From Corylus avellana (lineage: Eukaryota > Streptophyta > Magnoliopsida > Fagales > Betulaceae): a stretch of 64,000 nucleotides of DNA. Location: assembly GCF_901000735.1 (NCBI RefSeq), contig NC_081541.1, positions 40,641,021 through 40,705,020 of the forward strand, written 5' to 3'. This document shows, piece after piece, positions 14,101-27,005 of this stretch. The position numbers were made by a program, and so were the translations under genes. Position 1 is the stretch's first letter. Every line of letters begins with the position of its first letter. A model generated the notes under the pieces. It worked only from the letters and a program-made list of their open reading frames with translations. It had not been told where the DNA came from and made no database searches.

Positions 14101-16536
14101 ATAAGAAGATTGGATAGCAATTGGAACTTATTCCAAAAGCTCAAGTTTATAGGAAAATGGTTAATTTGATCATTTAATTTATATTCTAACAAAACGTTCT
14201 AAATCCGTTTTTATATGTGTTGCTTTAACCGTTCTTTTTCTGGCCAGTCGACGGAGTAGAAAGAACGCTTCCCTTTTCCTTTACACTGTATATTTGAAAA
14301 ATTTATTTATTTGTACTTTGTTGTGCTTATAAAGATGGACTATCACGTTAGTTTCTAAATGATTTTGCATTAAAAGTTATATACCTCAAGCATTTCTCAA
14401 TATTGTGACAATATTTAACTCTCCTCTTTTTCATCATGGAAACCTGTTCTGCACGTCAGTTTCTAAATGATTTAATTTCCACCACGTAGAAAGTTGATGA
14501 TTCACAGTGCTTTCACTGAGTATGTTTCTAAATGCTGGTAAAACTTTTAGGAGATTTGGATAGTTTTGACAAAGTTTGCAACCTTAATGGTTCTTCAACC
14601 AAACATTCATGTTTCAAATTATTCTTAAGTTGTAAAATTTGCTGCGACGCTCCTAATGCATTTGCTCAGACACTCCTAATGCATGTTTTTTTTTTCTTCT
14701 CCTTCAAATCTTAAACTAAATTCAGGATAGGGCATTGTTTTGTTAACATGGTTTGAGATTAAACACTTAACACATGGAGACATGGTGTGAAACTACTGAA
14801 CTAAACTGTACAGAGAAAGAAGCTTTGCTGATAACGTTTTCATGTACACATATAGCTGCATTTTGTGAATTCAATATCCAGTCCAGTAAACATTATTGAT
14901 ACAACACATATGTTTCCTAGACGTTGTAAACGTTATATATGCAATGAGTGCTACTAGGGATACTATAACTTTTGCTGCAAACTGATGCAACAATCCACGC
15001 CATTTCACCTTTTATGGACAGTCAAACGAGTTTGTATGAGAATTGTAGTAAAAGCTTTAGTATCCCGAGCATTTTCCATTCCTTATTCATATATTCCCTC
15101 TTAACGGGATACCTTGAACACAAACTTGTTATAAGATTATATACTTCATTGTTTCAAACTACAAAATTGCATTTGTGCCAAACATAGATCATGACTACTT
15201 AAATTTATCAATCATACCTACATAAATTTGAGGGAAATATATGATGCTTACTATTCCATTGAGTACCTAAATTGTTCTTATTTCCTAATGTGGCAGTGAA
15301 AATCACCATTGATATATCATACACAGGTTAACTCGTTCAAAATCTAATAGTGATTTTCACAGTCACATCAGAGAATAAGTGCTTGGGAGTAAGAGCTTGT
15401 TTGGGATTGCGTTTGAGAAATAGAGCTTTTAAGTTAAAAATAGCTTTTGGGCAAAAGTTCAAGTTGTAAGCTTTTGCCAAAAGTGCAGTTTGGCCATTTT
15501 TAGGCTTTTTGGACATTTAAAAGTGTTTTTAAATTTTTTACCAAACGAGTACTTTTTTCTTCTAACGGACTTTTTGAGTGTTAAAAGCACTTTTAAACTC
15601 TTCAAACTCAATTCCAAACAGGCCCCAAGTAGAATTTGGCGTGTTTGCAATAGGCAATGGAAAATGATGCCATGCATGCACCTACAAGTCATGCTAAGCT
15701 TCTTGCATGTGCACTTCTAACCTACTTATGCATCATATGTATTTGCAATAGTTGGGAGTTAACATGAATATGAATCATGTAATTGAAAATAAAGGTGAAC
15801 ATGATGTAAATTTGTTTATAGGTGGGGGATTTCCGTACTTATCATCACCGACAGGACGTGCTCTCTCTCTTCTGTCATCCAAGACCGATTCTTGGGTTTC
15901 TCCACCCGATATCTCCTCAAGATCTAGTGCAGCACTTCGTGAGTTGATAGCAGAGCATCGTGCAGCCATCATGGCGGGGCAGCTCATTTTGGATCGAGAC
16001 CGGTATTGTTAAATTACCATTCATCTTAAAAGCTTAAGCTTATAAAAAATAGTAAATTTAATTATTTAATCAATATTCTAATACTCCTCCTTACATGTGA
16101 GCTCAAATTGATCTCCCTGAGCTCAAAATGTAGAATCTTTAATGAAATAGGAGGTGAATGATAACGATAATGTTTTAATTCAAGACTTTTTGTTCTGATA
16201 CCATGTTAAATTATCATTTATTTCGAAAACTTAACAGAAAATAATAAATTTAATCATTTAATCAAATATTCTGACAGGTATACAGAAAGCCATGGAATGG
16301 AGGATCTAGGTGAGGCTCAACGACGATCAAACTGTGTCATGCCCAACCAGCACCAAATGTTTCCCGAGCCACATAGTTGGAATAGATACCATGAAAGTGA
16401 CACCCAGTTGACACTAGATCTCATGCAGGCTTCTAGCTCGGCATTTGGATTACTGTCTGTGAGGGGGAAGAGTAAGGAGGAGGAAGAAGAGTGTTCTGAT
16501 CTATGGAACTCCTTTCATGGAGCCCATGAAATCTGA
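11178..16536 (+). CDS. SPL: SBP-box (SPL) transcription factor, miR156-targeted, 417 aa
   Basis: This is a nuclear DNA-binding protein of the SQUAMOSA promoter-binding-like family, whose members bind GTAC-core sites. Coding exons are 11178-11872, 12050-12168, 15822-16002 and 16278-16536. All junctions are GT-AG and stay in frame, giving 417 aa. The SBP domain spans about residues 186-260. Zinc site 1 is C186, C191, C208 and H211; site 2 is C227, C230, H234 and C246. A bipartite NLS overlaps its end (K243/R244 and R256-K259). Intron 1 falls inside CQQCSR|FH, the conserved SBP-box intron position. The N-terminus is rich in Gly, Asn, His, Ser and Thr, and an LNLGKR motif lies near residue 122. 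Exon 3 holds the miR156 site, encoding RALSLLS. Exons 3 and 4 are split only by a TRIM element. It resembles SPLs with a [16 protein letters not shown] segment; I could not assign an Arabidopsis subclade. Confidence 0.93.
12888..13113 (-). mobile_element. Degenerate TRIM copy in SPL intron 2
   Basis: It follows the layout of the intact element at 16007: a first LTR ending ACTTTAATA near 12959, a CCCTCCTT polypurine complement, an inner part containing ATTTAATTGAAATGAGAAGTGAAT, then CTTTGATAATATTTTAAATCAC, where a decayed primer site meets the second LTR. The second LTR stops after about 30 bases. Confidence 0.6.
14111..14191 (-). mobile_element. Solo TRIM LTR in SPL intron 2
   Basis: The segment shares CCAAAAGCTCAAG, GGTTAATTTGATCATTTAAT and the terminal ATATTCTAACA with the TRIM LTRs elsewhere in the window. 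No primer site or polypurine tract is attached, so it reads as a solo LTR. Confidence 0.6.
15393..15624. mobile_element. Non-autonomous hAT-like MITE, copy 1
   Basis: Imperfect terminal inverted repeats begin GAGCTTGTTTGGGATTGCG and end AATTCCAAACAGGCCC. The inside is made of AAAAGCTTTT- and TTTTGCCAAAA-like runs. Three relatives lie at 46195-46435, 57579-57812 and 61194-61424. The superfamily is inferred from general appearance; no clear 8 bp duplication was found. Confidence 0.55.
15858..15877 (+). promoter_or_regulatory. miR156 target site in SPL exon 3
   Basis: The 20 bases GTGCTCTCTCTCTTCTGTCA are identical to the target sequence found in most miR156-regulated SPL genes. They encode residues R284 to S290, the usual RALSLLS peptide. 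Pairing with miR156 would silence the gene in the juvenile phase. The SPL8 gene in this window has no such site. Confidence 0.95.
16007..16276 (-). mobile_element. Complete TRIM-like retroelement that forms SPL intron 3
   Basis: The element is 270 bp and oriented on the - strand. Two related terminal repeats lie at 16007-16083 and 16204-16276; both start TGTTAAATTA and end near ATATTCTRAYA. The ten bases at 16194-16203 (TCTGATACCA) next to the second repeat match the 3' end of initiator-Met tRNA, so they form a primer-binding site on the - strand. A polypurine tract (AAGGAGGAG on -) lies at 16084-16092. A perfect 5 bp target duplication GGTAT flanks it at 16002-16006 and 16277-16281. The inner region of about 110 bp has no coding capacity, as expected of a TRIM. 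The spliced intron is 16003-16277. Confidence 0.92.
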
Positions 16537-16925
16537 TTTTTCTTTTTCTCTTTTTTTTTTTTTTAAATTTTATTTTCCCTCTTTTTAAGTAGTTATTTAA
16601 CTGTATCTTTCAGTGTGAGGACATATAGACTTGTAGGATGATAGTTTTTCAAGCTGTATAATTCATGTGATCATTTGTTTTGCTTCATAAGTTTCATAAT
16701 TTCATCAATCAGTTAGGATATTGTGTAAAGAATAATATCATTTATAATCCATTTGGAAGAAAGTCTCTTACTGCATAAACCCCATCTACTCATGCATGCA
16801 GCCACAACTATAAGATCGTATAAGAGAAGATGTGTTTGTATATTTAAGACTAAAAATGTGTACTTTTTGATTTCATTTTACACGATTGTTCATGGAGTTA
16901 AAGTTTGAAGTCAGGACGTTCTTTT

Positions 16926-17014
16926 TTATTATATCTTAAGTCATCATTTATTTGAAAAGCTTAAGCCGATAAAAAAATGGTTGATTTAATCATTATATAA
17001 TTAAATATTCTAAC
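16926..17014 (-). mobile_element. TRIM LTR fragment downstream of SPL
   Basis: The segment contains AAGTCATCATTTATTTGAAAA, then GCTTAAGC, ATGGTTGATTTAATCATT and ATATTCTAAC in the same order as the intact LTR. A degraded inner region precedes it. Confidence 0.6.
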
Positions 17015-17462
17015 CGTGTTCATGGCTTTTGGCCCTTTCGGGTGCTAAATAATGCATTCTTTTTGCTTTCTTCCTATGAACATTGCCATGAATTTGACAA
17101 ACAATACCAAGTATAATGCGACAGAACCCTACATCAGTAGATGTTTGTTTACTTTTGTGCAACACTTTCTAAAAGCACCTCCATGTGATGTCGTAGGTAT
17201 AAAACTTGACTAGTGCTTGTACTTTTTTTTTACCACCCTAGTAATTTAACCAGAAAGTAGAAGATGTTGGTAAATTTTTATAGCTCCCAATAGTGAGGAA
17301 GACTGCAGCAGAGATATTGGAATATTACTCAAAGCAAAGCATACTGAAAAGGAGGTAAAAAATTTACAATAATAGTTGGCTTAAACAAGAAAAAGAACAA
17401 CAGAAATCAGGAGGGAGGGAATTAAGTAGTCAAATCAGGAAGGTTGGTTGATTTTCTCATTT

Positions 17463-17493
<31 letters not shown>

Positions 17494-18499
17494 AGACAAA
17501 GAAAAATGAAATTATAAGAGTTAATGATTGAGCATCTTTGCAGGTCAAGTCACCATACAATGAAGTGCAGCATGTGAAAAGGCTCCTCAAAGTTACAAAG
17601 AAATGCTAAAGACAAAGCAAAGCTCTCATTATTTCAAAGTTTTGTGCCAGACAAGTTTCTTTCACTGGGTGCATGCCTCAAAAATGAGAGGAAAGTCCTT
17701 TGAAACAAATTTGGTAGAAGATTCCACTTCCGCCTTTATGATTGCAATAGACTTAGCTGTCTTGGTGTTCCCTTAGCTCCAAACCCTACGCAAAATTGTG
17801 AATGCTATAGGCCTGGAAAGTGGATACAGTTTTTTTTGCCAATGGATTGTACACACTCTCTCTCTCTCTCTCTCTCTCCCTCTCTCTCCAACAAAAGCCA
17901 GATTCTTATAGGGATTAGAATTAAATGACAAAATTTCTCATTGTGTAGAAATTTGTTATAAAGCAGAAGAATATTAAACAATGTGAGACACGTTTCTGTC
18001 AGGAGAATTAATATACCCCAAGGGAAGAAATAGGATTTTTTTTTTAAGGGTCACTTCTGCATAGTCATACCAAATTAGTTTTGGGGCCACTTCAAACGAA
18101 AATATCAACAGTAGAGGAGTTTTTAAAATTGGTGATGTCCTGGTGCTGACGTGAAGTTAGGGAACTAGATGAAAAACTGATTTGACAATATTTAATAATT
18201 ATAGGACAATGATTATGTGGAAATAGTATACGTGGTATAAGGTGATTGGACCAATTGACTTTTTTTTTTTTACACGTGGCAAAATGGCCTACTAATGAAA
18301 ATGAAAAGAAGAATTGATTTTAAACTATCATAAAATATAAGGACTAATTTTATCACTTCTAAAAATTCAAGGACTGACAGTCTAAAAGCGCATGGACCAC
18401 TTTTGTATTTAACCCTTTTGTTAAAGAGGAAAACTACACATATCAATTATTCATTTAACCCTTAATTTTTTTTGAGGGGGCTATAAAGTAGGTTGCCTC

Positions 18500-18526
18500 T
18501 ATATATATATATATATATATATATAT
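18500..18526. repeat. (AT)n microsatellite
   Basis: About 13 uninterrupted AT units. Confidence 0.95.
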
Positions 18527-21259
18527 GGTCCTAACATAGCCTTTATAAATTTTATGTAACTTCTCTAAACAGATCAAGTGGTATAGATTGGAAGAATACT
18601 TTCTAAACATCGAATTGTGAATGTTTTTAGGATAAATTTTTCCGAAATACATGATTTGAGTATAAATATATGGATAAAGTTTTCATTCAAAGTGGGTGGG
18701 AGGAATTAATCCAATTTATTAAACTAACATGTGTCTATAATGCCTTTATCTATGTTTGCTTAATAGACTAGGTTAGAAAATTTTGGAGGAAATATTTGTC
18801 AATGTATTTATACTCAAATCATTTAAACAGTTGTGGTTGTAGATAATCAAAGCAAATCATTTAAACATGGCTTGCGGATAATTATTAGCCTCCCTCCCCT
18901 TGTACGGATATGTAAACAAAAAAAAAAAAAGTCCTTATGTTTTCTCTAACGTATAAAATTGCTTTGGCAAGCAAAAAATACAAATAGGTCATTGCATCCA
19001 TATTTCATCCAAAATGTTGACGAAAACTGTTAAAGTGATACGTTAGCACCAATTATATTGTGATATGTCACCTATAATAAAATATATATATATATAAAAA
19101 AAAAAACATAAAATTTAAATATAAAAGAATTAATAGGGTGGTTGAATTACCTTATGACCATCAGATGTCGCTTATAGTTTGACAACTTCCAAATAGCCAA
19201 ATGAGACTGCAATCTAATCATTTGGAGTGGTCGAACCACTTCAATCAGGGTAGAACTAGCATTTATAATTTAGGGGGCAAAAGTAAAAAAATAAAAAAAT
19301 AAAAATTGGGGGGAGAAGGGCATATTCTAATTTTTTTTAAAAAAAATTATAAAAGTTTGGAGAAACATGGGGCTTGGGGGCTTCACCAAGCCCATATACA
19401 TAGTTCCGCCCCTGACCTCAATAAACATGATAAGAAATTGACAAATTGTGTCGGTCATGAGAAATGAGAAATATGTAGATTTGAGTTGATTGAAATTAGA
19501 GAAAAGTTGATTTCTCCTTTCAATCCAACTTCTCTAAAGAGGCTAGCTCCTTTTCAATCCATAATGATCAAAGGCTCAATAATGAATTGAAAACACCTCA
19601 AAGTTGATTGAAAATGTAAAATCTTCGAGGGTTTAAGCTAATGATTGTGAACTAAATATGATGTTGAAAAGGTGATAAGCAACTCTCCTTTCTTTAACAC
19701 AAAAACTTGTCCTTTCATATGACTTGGATCTTGAAAAGACCTCGTGGACTTATTCCTAATCCAATCATGGGATGGGACTCTCTAATAATGTTGTCTCTCA
19801 CTCTCTTTGTACAATTTTTATTGTAATTAAATTTATTTTATTTATTTCCTCATAATTTTCATGCAACTATGCGGCTTTGTATCTTTGTTCAATCATCATG
19901 TTACCTTAAGATACCTTTTGGCCTTGTCTTTCTCCCCCAAAATAATTTATTGTACTTTCTATGGTATCAATAATTGTCCCTTTTTGATATTCCACTTGTT
20001 CAGGTGAAAGTTCGTACATGCACCTTCACAACTAATAATATATCCCTCTGCTAATAATAATAATTATTATTATTATTTCCATGAAATAACCATTTATTTG
20101 AAGAGTTAAATGCTTTTTAGATAGCACCAAATAATCCATATTCATGAATTACCTTCGTTGAGGGTGCACCCTTTTATGTTTTACATATCTTGATACAAGT
20201 TGGGAGGCATCAACTTAACATTAATTATTTGCTTAAAGGTATAGCAACTAACACATATTTTTGTGCACAAATACTAATCTAATCATACCATTTTATTTTT
20301 CTAATCATACCATATTATATCACACATTGATCGTACTTCTGGCTTAGTCATTTTAAAACATCCAGTTTGAAAAGTTTAGTCTTGTTATCAAACATACTCA
20401 ATTGTTTGATAAAATCACAATCCGACCTCTAAATACACCCTTTTGCCTCTTGGGTGAAAATAACAGCTATATTTTATAAATACATTCCCAAACATGATAT
20501 ATGCTTGTGTTTAGTCAACAAAATCGAAAAATCGAACACACTTTAATACTTGGACAAAGTTGATGGGAATTAAAACGGGTCCCCACCTGGGAGCAGAGGG
20601 GGACTGTGATTTGGTAATTCACGTGCAGTGCACGTGAAGGTGCAGCAACATATCATTCCTGAATCAGATTGAGGGCCCACATATGAAGCTACTGACAAAC
20701 CAAAAGAAACCCTCCACGTGCAGGGTTTGAAAAGTAAGGTGAATGAATAGTGCCACAAGGATGGGGCCCATATCTATAATATACGTATATAGCCAATAAT
20801 ACAATATTATACCTATACCTAGGCTTTGGTATTGTATTGTATGGGATAAATTAATTATTTTTTAACCTTTCTTTTTATTAAATTAATTTAAGGGTTCATA
20901 TTGTGCCAACAATGTTTAAAAAAAGAAAAGAAAAGAGTTAGATAGTTTTGTGGGGTGGTCGATCCTCAACAAGGTATTTTGAAGCAGTGACAAAGTCACG
21001 TTGAGACGTGAAGATGACTGTAATCCTTTCAAATGTTTAAAAAAAAAAAAGACTTATTCGGAGAAACGATTGAATGAGAGGAGCATTTGTTCTAATGGCT
21101 CTCTCTCTCTCTCTATCTCTCTCATAAGTGGCAGTTAAAAATTTATTGCATCCCATGCAATACCAATCCCTCAAAGTTGGCCTTGGACTAATGAGGAGAA
21201 AATGATCCTCATGAGTGTTTTGGACCGATATATGGAATTGAGGTTTTGAGAGTTGAGCA

Positions 21260-21312
21260 TGTTAGAATATTAAATAAATGATTAAATTCATCATTTTCAA
21301 ATCAAAAGTCGT
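21260..21312 (+). mobile_element. TRIM LTR 5' fragment
   Basis: TGTTAGAATATTAAATAAAT followed by GATTAAATTCATCATTTTCA is the start of a sense-strand LTR, preceded by a G-rich GGTTTTGAGAGTTGAGCA. Confidence 0.5.
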
Positions 21313-22309
21313 TCTAGAGAGAGCGAGCGACAACTTATGTCTTGATTCCCCATTTTTCACTCAGAAAATGTCCCAACTTGTGTTTCTAACATTCTTATTG
21401 CTTCTCAAATTGTTTTTGTCTTTTGTATTTCGTATATTTCTTCTAAGAATTGCAATATTTTAGACACATGAAAAAATAGTTACAAGGAATAATGAACGAA
21501 AATAGTTTGAAATTACAATTCCCTCCATTTTAAACATAGGAATTGTTGTTACAATTAATTAAGCTTAAGAAACTTTTATTAATATATTTGTTCACCAATC
21601 AAACAAGGAGATCAAGCAAAAGCTAATCAACAACTAGCAATATATCCCTGCTTTAGTAGTCTCGATTTCAATTATAAAAACATGATCCCTCAAAAGCTTT
21701 TCAAGGGGGTATAAGAGCACTAATATTGGCTTTCTATTTTTGCTAAGGTTTTTTTAAATATACTCCGCATTTGATCATCTATTCTTTCTTTATTCAAAAG
21801 AGATCTAAAGAAAAAACGTTAGAGTGAGATACAATGATTCTCCAAATTTGAATAAGTGTGGTAGCTCTCAATGTTAGTTTAGATTGAGAATAGATAAGTC
21901 AATGTATATAGGCTCAATGGATTCTATCCAAATTTTAGATAGAAATGGAGAATAGAGAAGATTGAGATCCCCTCCAATTGGGGAGAAATTGGAGATTCTA
22001 CAATTGTTAATCGCAGCCCTTCATTTTAAATTTAATGGTCTATAAAATGCTAACTGCTTTTGTATAACCGAGACATTAAATGCTGGTTTTTGTTTTATTG
22101 AGATTTTAATGATTTTATAGACTATTAGATTTAAAATGAAGGGTCACGATTAACAATTAGAGAATCACTAATTTCTCCCCAATTGGAGGGATTCGGATCC
22201 AAATAGAGAAGCCAATGCTCGTGGTACAAGTACGAATATAATTAAGGAAACTAAACAAAAATTTACAAAAAAAGAAAAGAAAAAAAAAGAAAAAGAAAAA
22301 AAGTATAGT

Positions 22310-22760
22310 TATTATAGTTGGGCTTGACCATAGTAGCACTTGCTCACTGGGAGTCGCACGGGAGGGGCGTAGACAATGGGAAATACAAGCACTCATACAA
22401 CTTATACAAGTTTGACTAAGTCATAGCCTAACACAATCCTATCAGGGCATTCATAACTTGACCCAACCCCATAAGGGTATCAATAGGACTCAAAGCGGCT
22501 AATAGTAGCTAATAGGGCGTAGACAGTGGGAACCACATGTGCTCATGCACGTCTGACTAAGTCATATCCAAACTCAATCCTATCAGGGTATTCATAGCCT
22601 GACCCAATCTCATTAAGGCATCAATAGGACTCAAAAGCGACTAATATTAGCTAATATGATTGGGGATTCCCATTTCAGGAGTCGAACTCTAATCCTAATA
22701 TATGGTCAACCACTTTAAAAATTTCTTTGAGACTACTAAATCACCGCCACTAATAGTAAG
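22310..22760 (-). mobile_element. SINE-like repeat with internal duplication
   Basis: On - it has a B-box-like GAGTTCGACTCC (near 22683). The part GGGCGTAGACARTGGGAA ... CAATCCTATCAGGG ... ATCAATAGGACTCAAA is present twice (22366-22500 and 22517-22640). Relatives lie at 26760-27005 and 42300-42590. Confidence 0.5.
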
Positions 22761-23236
22761 AAGAAAAAAAAAAAAAAAAATTGATGGATTACTTAGACTT
22801 AGGTTGCCATTGCATGGGGGACAGAACATTGGGGCAAAGGGTGGAAGAAAGAGACACTTCTCCAAACATTTCTAGATTCGATAATGGGATTGTTTTGTTG
22901 GGTCACTTTCATAGTGCATTAAAAACAGAGGCACCGAAATATATACTTGCGTGACTCAGAAACATCAACACTTTACTTTGATTTTTAATTTTGTCGGTCA
23001 ACCGACATTAATCTTCCTAATCATCTAAAAACTTGAGAAATTGAGGGATCAATAAGACTACCCGTTTGAGCCTTGACGGTTTGACCCGATCCAAGGATCT
23101 AGACCCGGACAGGTGGCTGCTAGTGTAAGTCATGGGTGAAGTGGAGGCCCCACTGAGTCCATGAAATAGCCCACCATAGTCAAATTGCTTGGATAAAACC
23201 ATTTATTTTCTTTTCTTTTATTATTTTTGTTTTTTG

Positions 23237-23617
23237 GAAAAATATACTTTAGCTCCTTAAATTAACACATATTTTACAATTATGTCTATAAACTTTAAAA
23301 AGTGACATCCATGCCCCCACATATCATCTTTGCATGTCAAATTAGACATTTTTGCATTTTTCTCATCAAAATATACTTGAAGTTATTAATAAATAAAATT
23401 AAAAATAAAGGGCCACCCCTTTTTAGTGTTTTTTTTTTTAGTTTTTTTTGTTGTTGGTTTAATTTTTTGATACACTTAAGGGTATTTTGGAGATAAAAAT
23501 GCAAAAGTATTTAATTTGACACGGTAATATGGGAGGGCCTGATATCACTTTTTAAAATTTAGAGGTGTAAGTGCGAAATATGTGATAGTTTAGAGGGCAA
23601 AAATGTATTTTCCCCCC
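23237..23617. mobile_element. Large-hairpin MITE between the SPL genes
   Basis: Arms GGAAAAATATACTTTAGCTC and AGAGGGCAAAAATGTATTTTCC are inverted and continue as AAAAGTGACATCCATGCC against GGCCTGATATCACTTTTT. The layout matches the 5572-5966 element. Confidence 0.6.
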
Positions 23618-26600
23618 TTCTTTTTAGTTATTTTTTCAAAAGCTCAATGATTTCTCCTAGGGTGTCTTCTAGTTGTTGCTTGCATTCAACAAAGAAGTTG
23701 GCACTTGTTTCCGGTAGGTGTTGTCCTTCCCTCACTTTTCCCATATCGGCTTCAATTTTTTCTATTATTTCCTTTTTTGTAGCTATGCTATGCTATGATA
23801 CCAATTGATATGTCGTCGCAACCAAAGTAAATGAATTACAAGGGAGTAAACAATACAATAGTCTAGATAATCTTCACTTAGGGTGAAAATAACCACAATC
23901 CAAACACAAACTTTTTTCACCCCTTGCTCTCTTTGGGCAAGATCAACCGATTATAAAACCACAACAATTATTAACCGTTACTACCACTAATCGTACATTA
24001 CCCACATAACTATCCTCTCCAACTTCTATTACGACTATCTCCAACAAACCCAGCCACGTTCAAAACTTTTGCTCTGCTAACATGTTAAATAATTATTTAT
24101 TTTAAAAGCTTAAATATTTATATTTTATTAGTATAAACCAAAACGACTACTGTGTTATTTCAAGAATCAAAACGTACGATGAAATGAATAAAAATTAACC
24201 ACAAAAGAAGCCAAATTTTCTTGTTTGTTATTTAGTTTCTTCTTCCTGAGAACCAAACAAAGCCTAAGGATGCTTCCTTGGAAGCAAAAAACGACATTAA
24301 AAAAAAAAAAAAAAACACCAGTAAAGTGAAAAAGAGATGGCCCACAATAAGTTTCCTGGAAGGTGCATGGAGGCTTCCTAATCAAGAAAAGGAAGCTTAG
24401 TCACTAGCATCCATGATTTTCTGTGAACTAATCGACTGACAGCGATCAATATATAACAACAAAATAAACATCATATTTCACCATCATCAGCTTTTTAATT
24501 GTCGATTGATTATATGTCAAAATCATCTGATTTAGTTCAATAAAATTGCTTATTAATAAGAATAATTAAGGGAATTGAATGACTAACCTTCTTGTCATCA
24601 TTATGATTAATGCATGCTAAAGTAATTATAAGTCCTGTTTTATTTTTAGGGTCTGTTTGAAATTGTGATTTTAATATGTGGGTTTTTAAAAATTACATTT
24701 TTGAAATGACTGTTTTTTAAAATTGCAAAGGTGTATGATAAAACATGTTAAAAAGTAAATTTTTATTAAATATTTGTTATGAGTAATCGTGATTTTAGTT
24801 TAAATTCGTGCATTTTCAAATAAGCACCTCTAGCCTGCTTATAGAAATCACATTTTTTTTTTGTCGTATTTTAAATTAAGTGCTTTTTAAATTGTAATGC
24901 CAAACTTCTTACGTATTGTGATATCTTTTAAAAATGAGATTATTCTTGTGAAATTACAATCCCAAACGCACCTAAGAACAACCTAAAAAGGCAGAGCTAG
25001 ATTATATTATCTAAAAAAATAATTTAATAATAAATTGAGGTTTTTTTCCCACCCAAACGAACACTAATTGCAAATTATGATTATGGGTAAAAACATTAAC
25101 AAATAATTCAAAACATTTATTTTATTTATTTATTTTTAACTTTTGTATCATATTACAACCAAAAATAAAATAAAAACAGTCTAAAATTTTTTATTAAACA
25201 AACTCTCTTATTAATTGGTTATTAGCATAAAGGTGATAAACTGACAATGACTACTTGGCTACAAAAAAAAAAAAAAAACTCTTATTAATTAGTTATTAGC
25301 ATAAAGGTGATAATGATTAATGACTACTTTGCAAAAATAAAAAAATTAAAAATTAAAAAAAGAATTTTTTTTTTTTTTTTTAAAAAAAAAAAAGGGAAAG
25401 AAAGGAAAATGTCATCGTCATCAACATGAATGCATGATAAAGTGTAATTGATTTAGGGGTTGTGCAATGATTGTTATGTTCTTAGGCTTCATCATGAGTT
25501 ATTGTAATGTGTTTGTTTGTGCGCCATAAAAGTTACTCAATTATTCCCCCCCTCCCCAAAAAAAAAAAAAGAAGAGAAAAGAAAAAGAAAAAGAAAAAGA
25601 AAAAGGCTTTATCATGAGTTATTGTGTCACAATAGCTAGGGTTGCATAGCCTGCACAAAATTTTAGTGCATGGCATCCTGGAAAATCCAAATATAAATAT
25701 AAATTTTAGTAAATGACATCCTGGAAAATTCTGGAAAATCTTATTGTACAATTAAAATATAATCATCCTAGAAAATCCTAGTTAGGATGGAATGCAATAA
25801 ATAAGAGAAGAGATCCTAAGTCCTAAGGTGCTAGGGCAAGTTTCCCGACAAATTAGATGGCAGGTCCTATTTGCTCAAGTACCTTAAAATTTAAGGTTCC
25901 TTAATATCTTTTATTTGTTGTCTGAATTTTAATGAGGTGTCCCAACTCTGCTAGAGTGGTTGGGGCCTATTGGTAAGGTAAGGGGAAGTCCCTCTCCTAA
26001 GTCTAATTACTAGGCTGAGCATGCTGCTAGCCATTGAATTCTATTTGTTATGGCATGAAAAAAATATACTAGGAAATTTTGGTGCAAGCTCATTAGCCTA
26101 TCTAATGTTCTATGAGATTTTTTCTTAAGTAGAGTATTTAATTAAATGTATAGGTTTCAGAAGTCTTCTTATAAAGTGACTGGTTGGAGCTTGGAGCTTG
26201 TAGAAAAATTGTCATTTTGAGCAGATAGCCTAAGGTCATTTGTTTTCGGGTAAAAAAAGTAATTTGATGTGATATAAAGGTTAAAGCAGTTTCAAAGATT
26301 GTGTTTTAAGTGGATAGTTAATATTTTTGAAAAAAGTGAAAAATTTGGGCAAAATGTGTTGCCAAACGAACCTATGTTTTTTGTTTTTGTTTTTGTTTCA
26401 ATGAAAAAATAAAAACACCTACGGTGAAACTGACACGCTAAACAAAAAATTAGGCTTGTTTTTTTCACATTAACAAACAACTAGTGTGATTTTTTTCTTC
26501 TAAAAATTAAAAGCTGTTTTTATTTTATTTTATATCATATAAATAAATTTATTCCTCCTTTCTCCTATTATGAAGCCATGAAGGTGAGTAGTTGTTTGCA

Positions 26601-26759
26601 TGGACCCATCAGCCATGCAGTTAGAGAGCAAGAAGGTTGCACATGGTTGAGATCCAGTCCCACACCAAGCTTGTGCTTTTCTATTGCAGTTATTTACGTA
26701 CTTTGTGACACTTAATTAAATTTTTTATTTTTCTTTTTAATTCAAAAAAGTTGGAAGGG

Positions 26760-27005
26760 AAGACCAATTGTGGTTATTTTAGTTAGGCGTAATCATAATA
26801 GTACTAACTCATAGGAGACTACTCAGGAAGGACCTAAACAGCAAAAACCACATGCGCCGCCCAACCCACCAGGTCATCGATGAGACTCAAGGGGGATAAT
26901 ACAAATAAGCATGGAGGATTCCCATATTCGGGAGTTGAACTCATGCCCTTGCATTATCCAAACCTAGTGGGAATGCTCCTAAGACCATCGAACCACCGCC
27001 TTTGG
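26760..27005 (-). mobile_element. SINE-like repeat
   Basis: Read on -, it starts AGGCGGTGGTTCGATGGTCT (A-box-like), then a B-box-like GAGTTCAACTCCCG and a body shared with the copies at 22310 and 42300. Confidence 0.55.

Larger units (their letters stand above)
12169..15821 (+). other. SPL intron 2, with TE remnants
   Basis: This 3.65 kb AT-rich intron separates the end of the SBP domain from the miR156-site exon. It carries a 3'-truncated TRIM copy (about 12888-13113), a solo TRIM LTR (about 14111-14191), small hairpin sequences near 12535-12650 and 15240-15370, and a hAT-like MITE (15393-15624). I see no coding exon inside it. Confidence 0.7.

Noticed and set aside
15752..16012. Frame ending DRDRYC-stop read as the SPL terminus
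   Set aside because: The stop lies in the TRIM. Splicing to 16278 continues the frame for 85 residues to a normal end.
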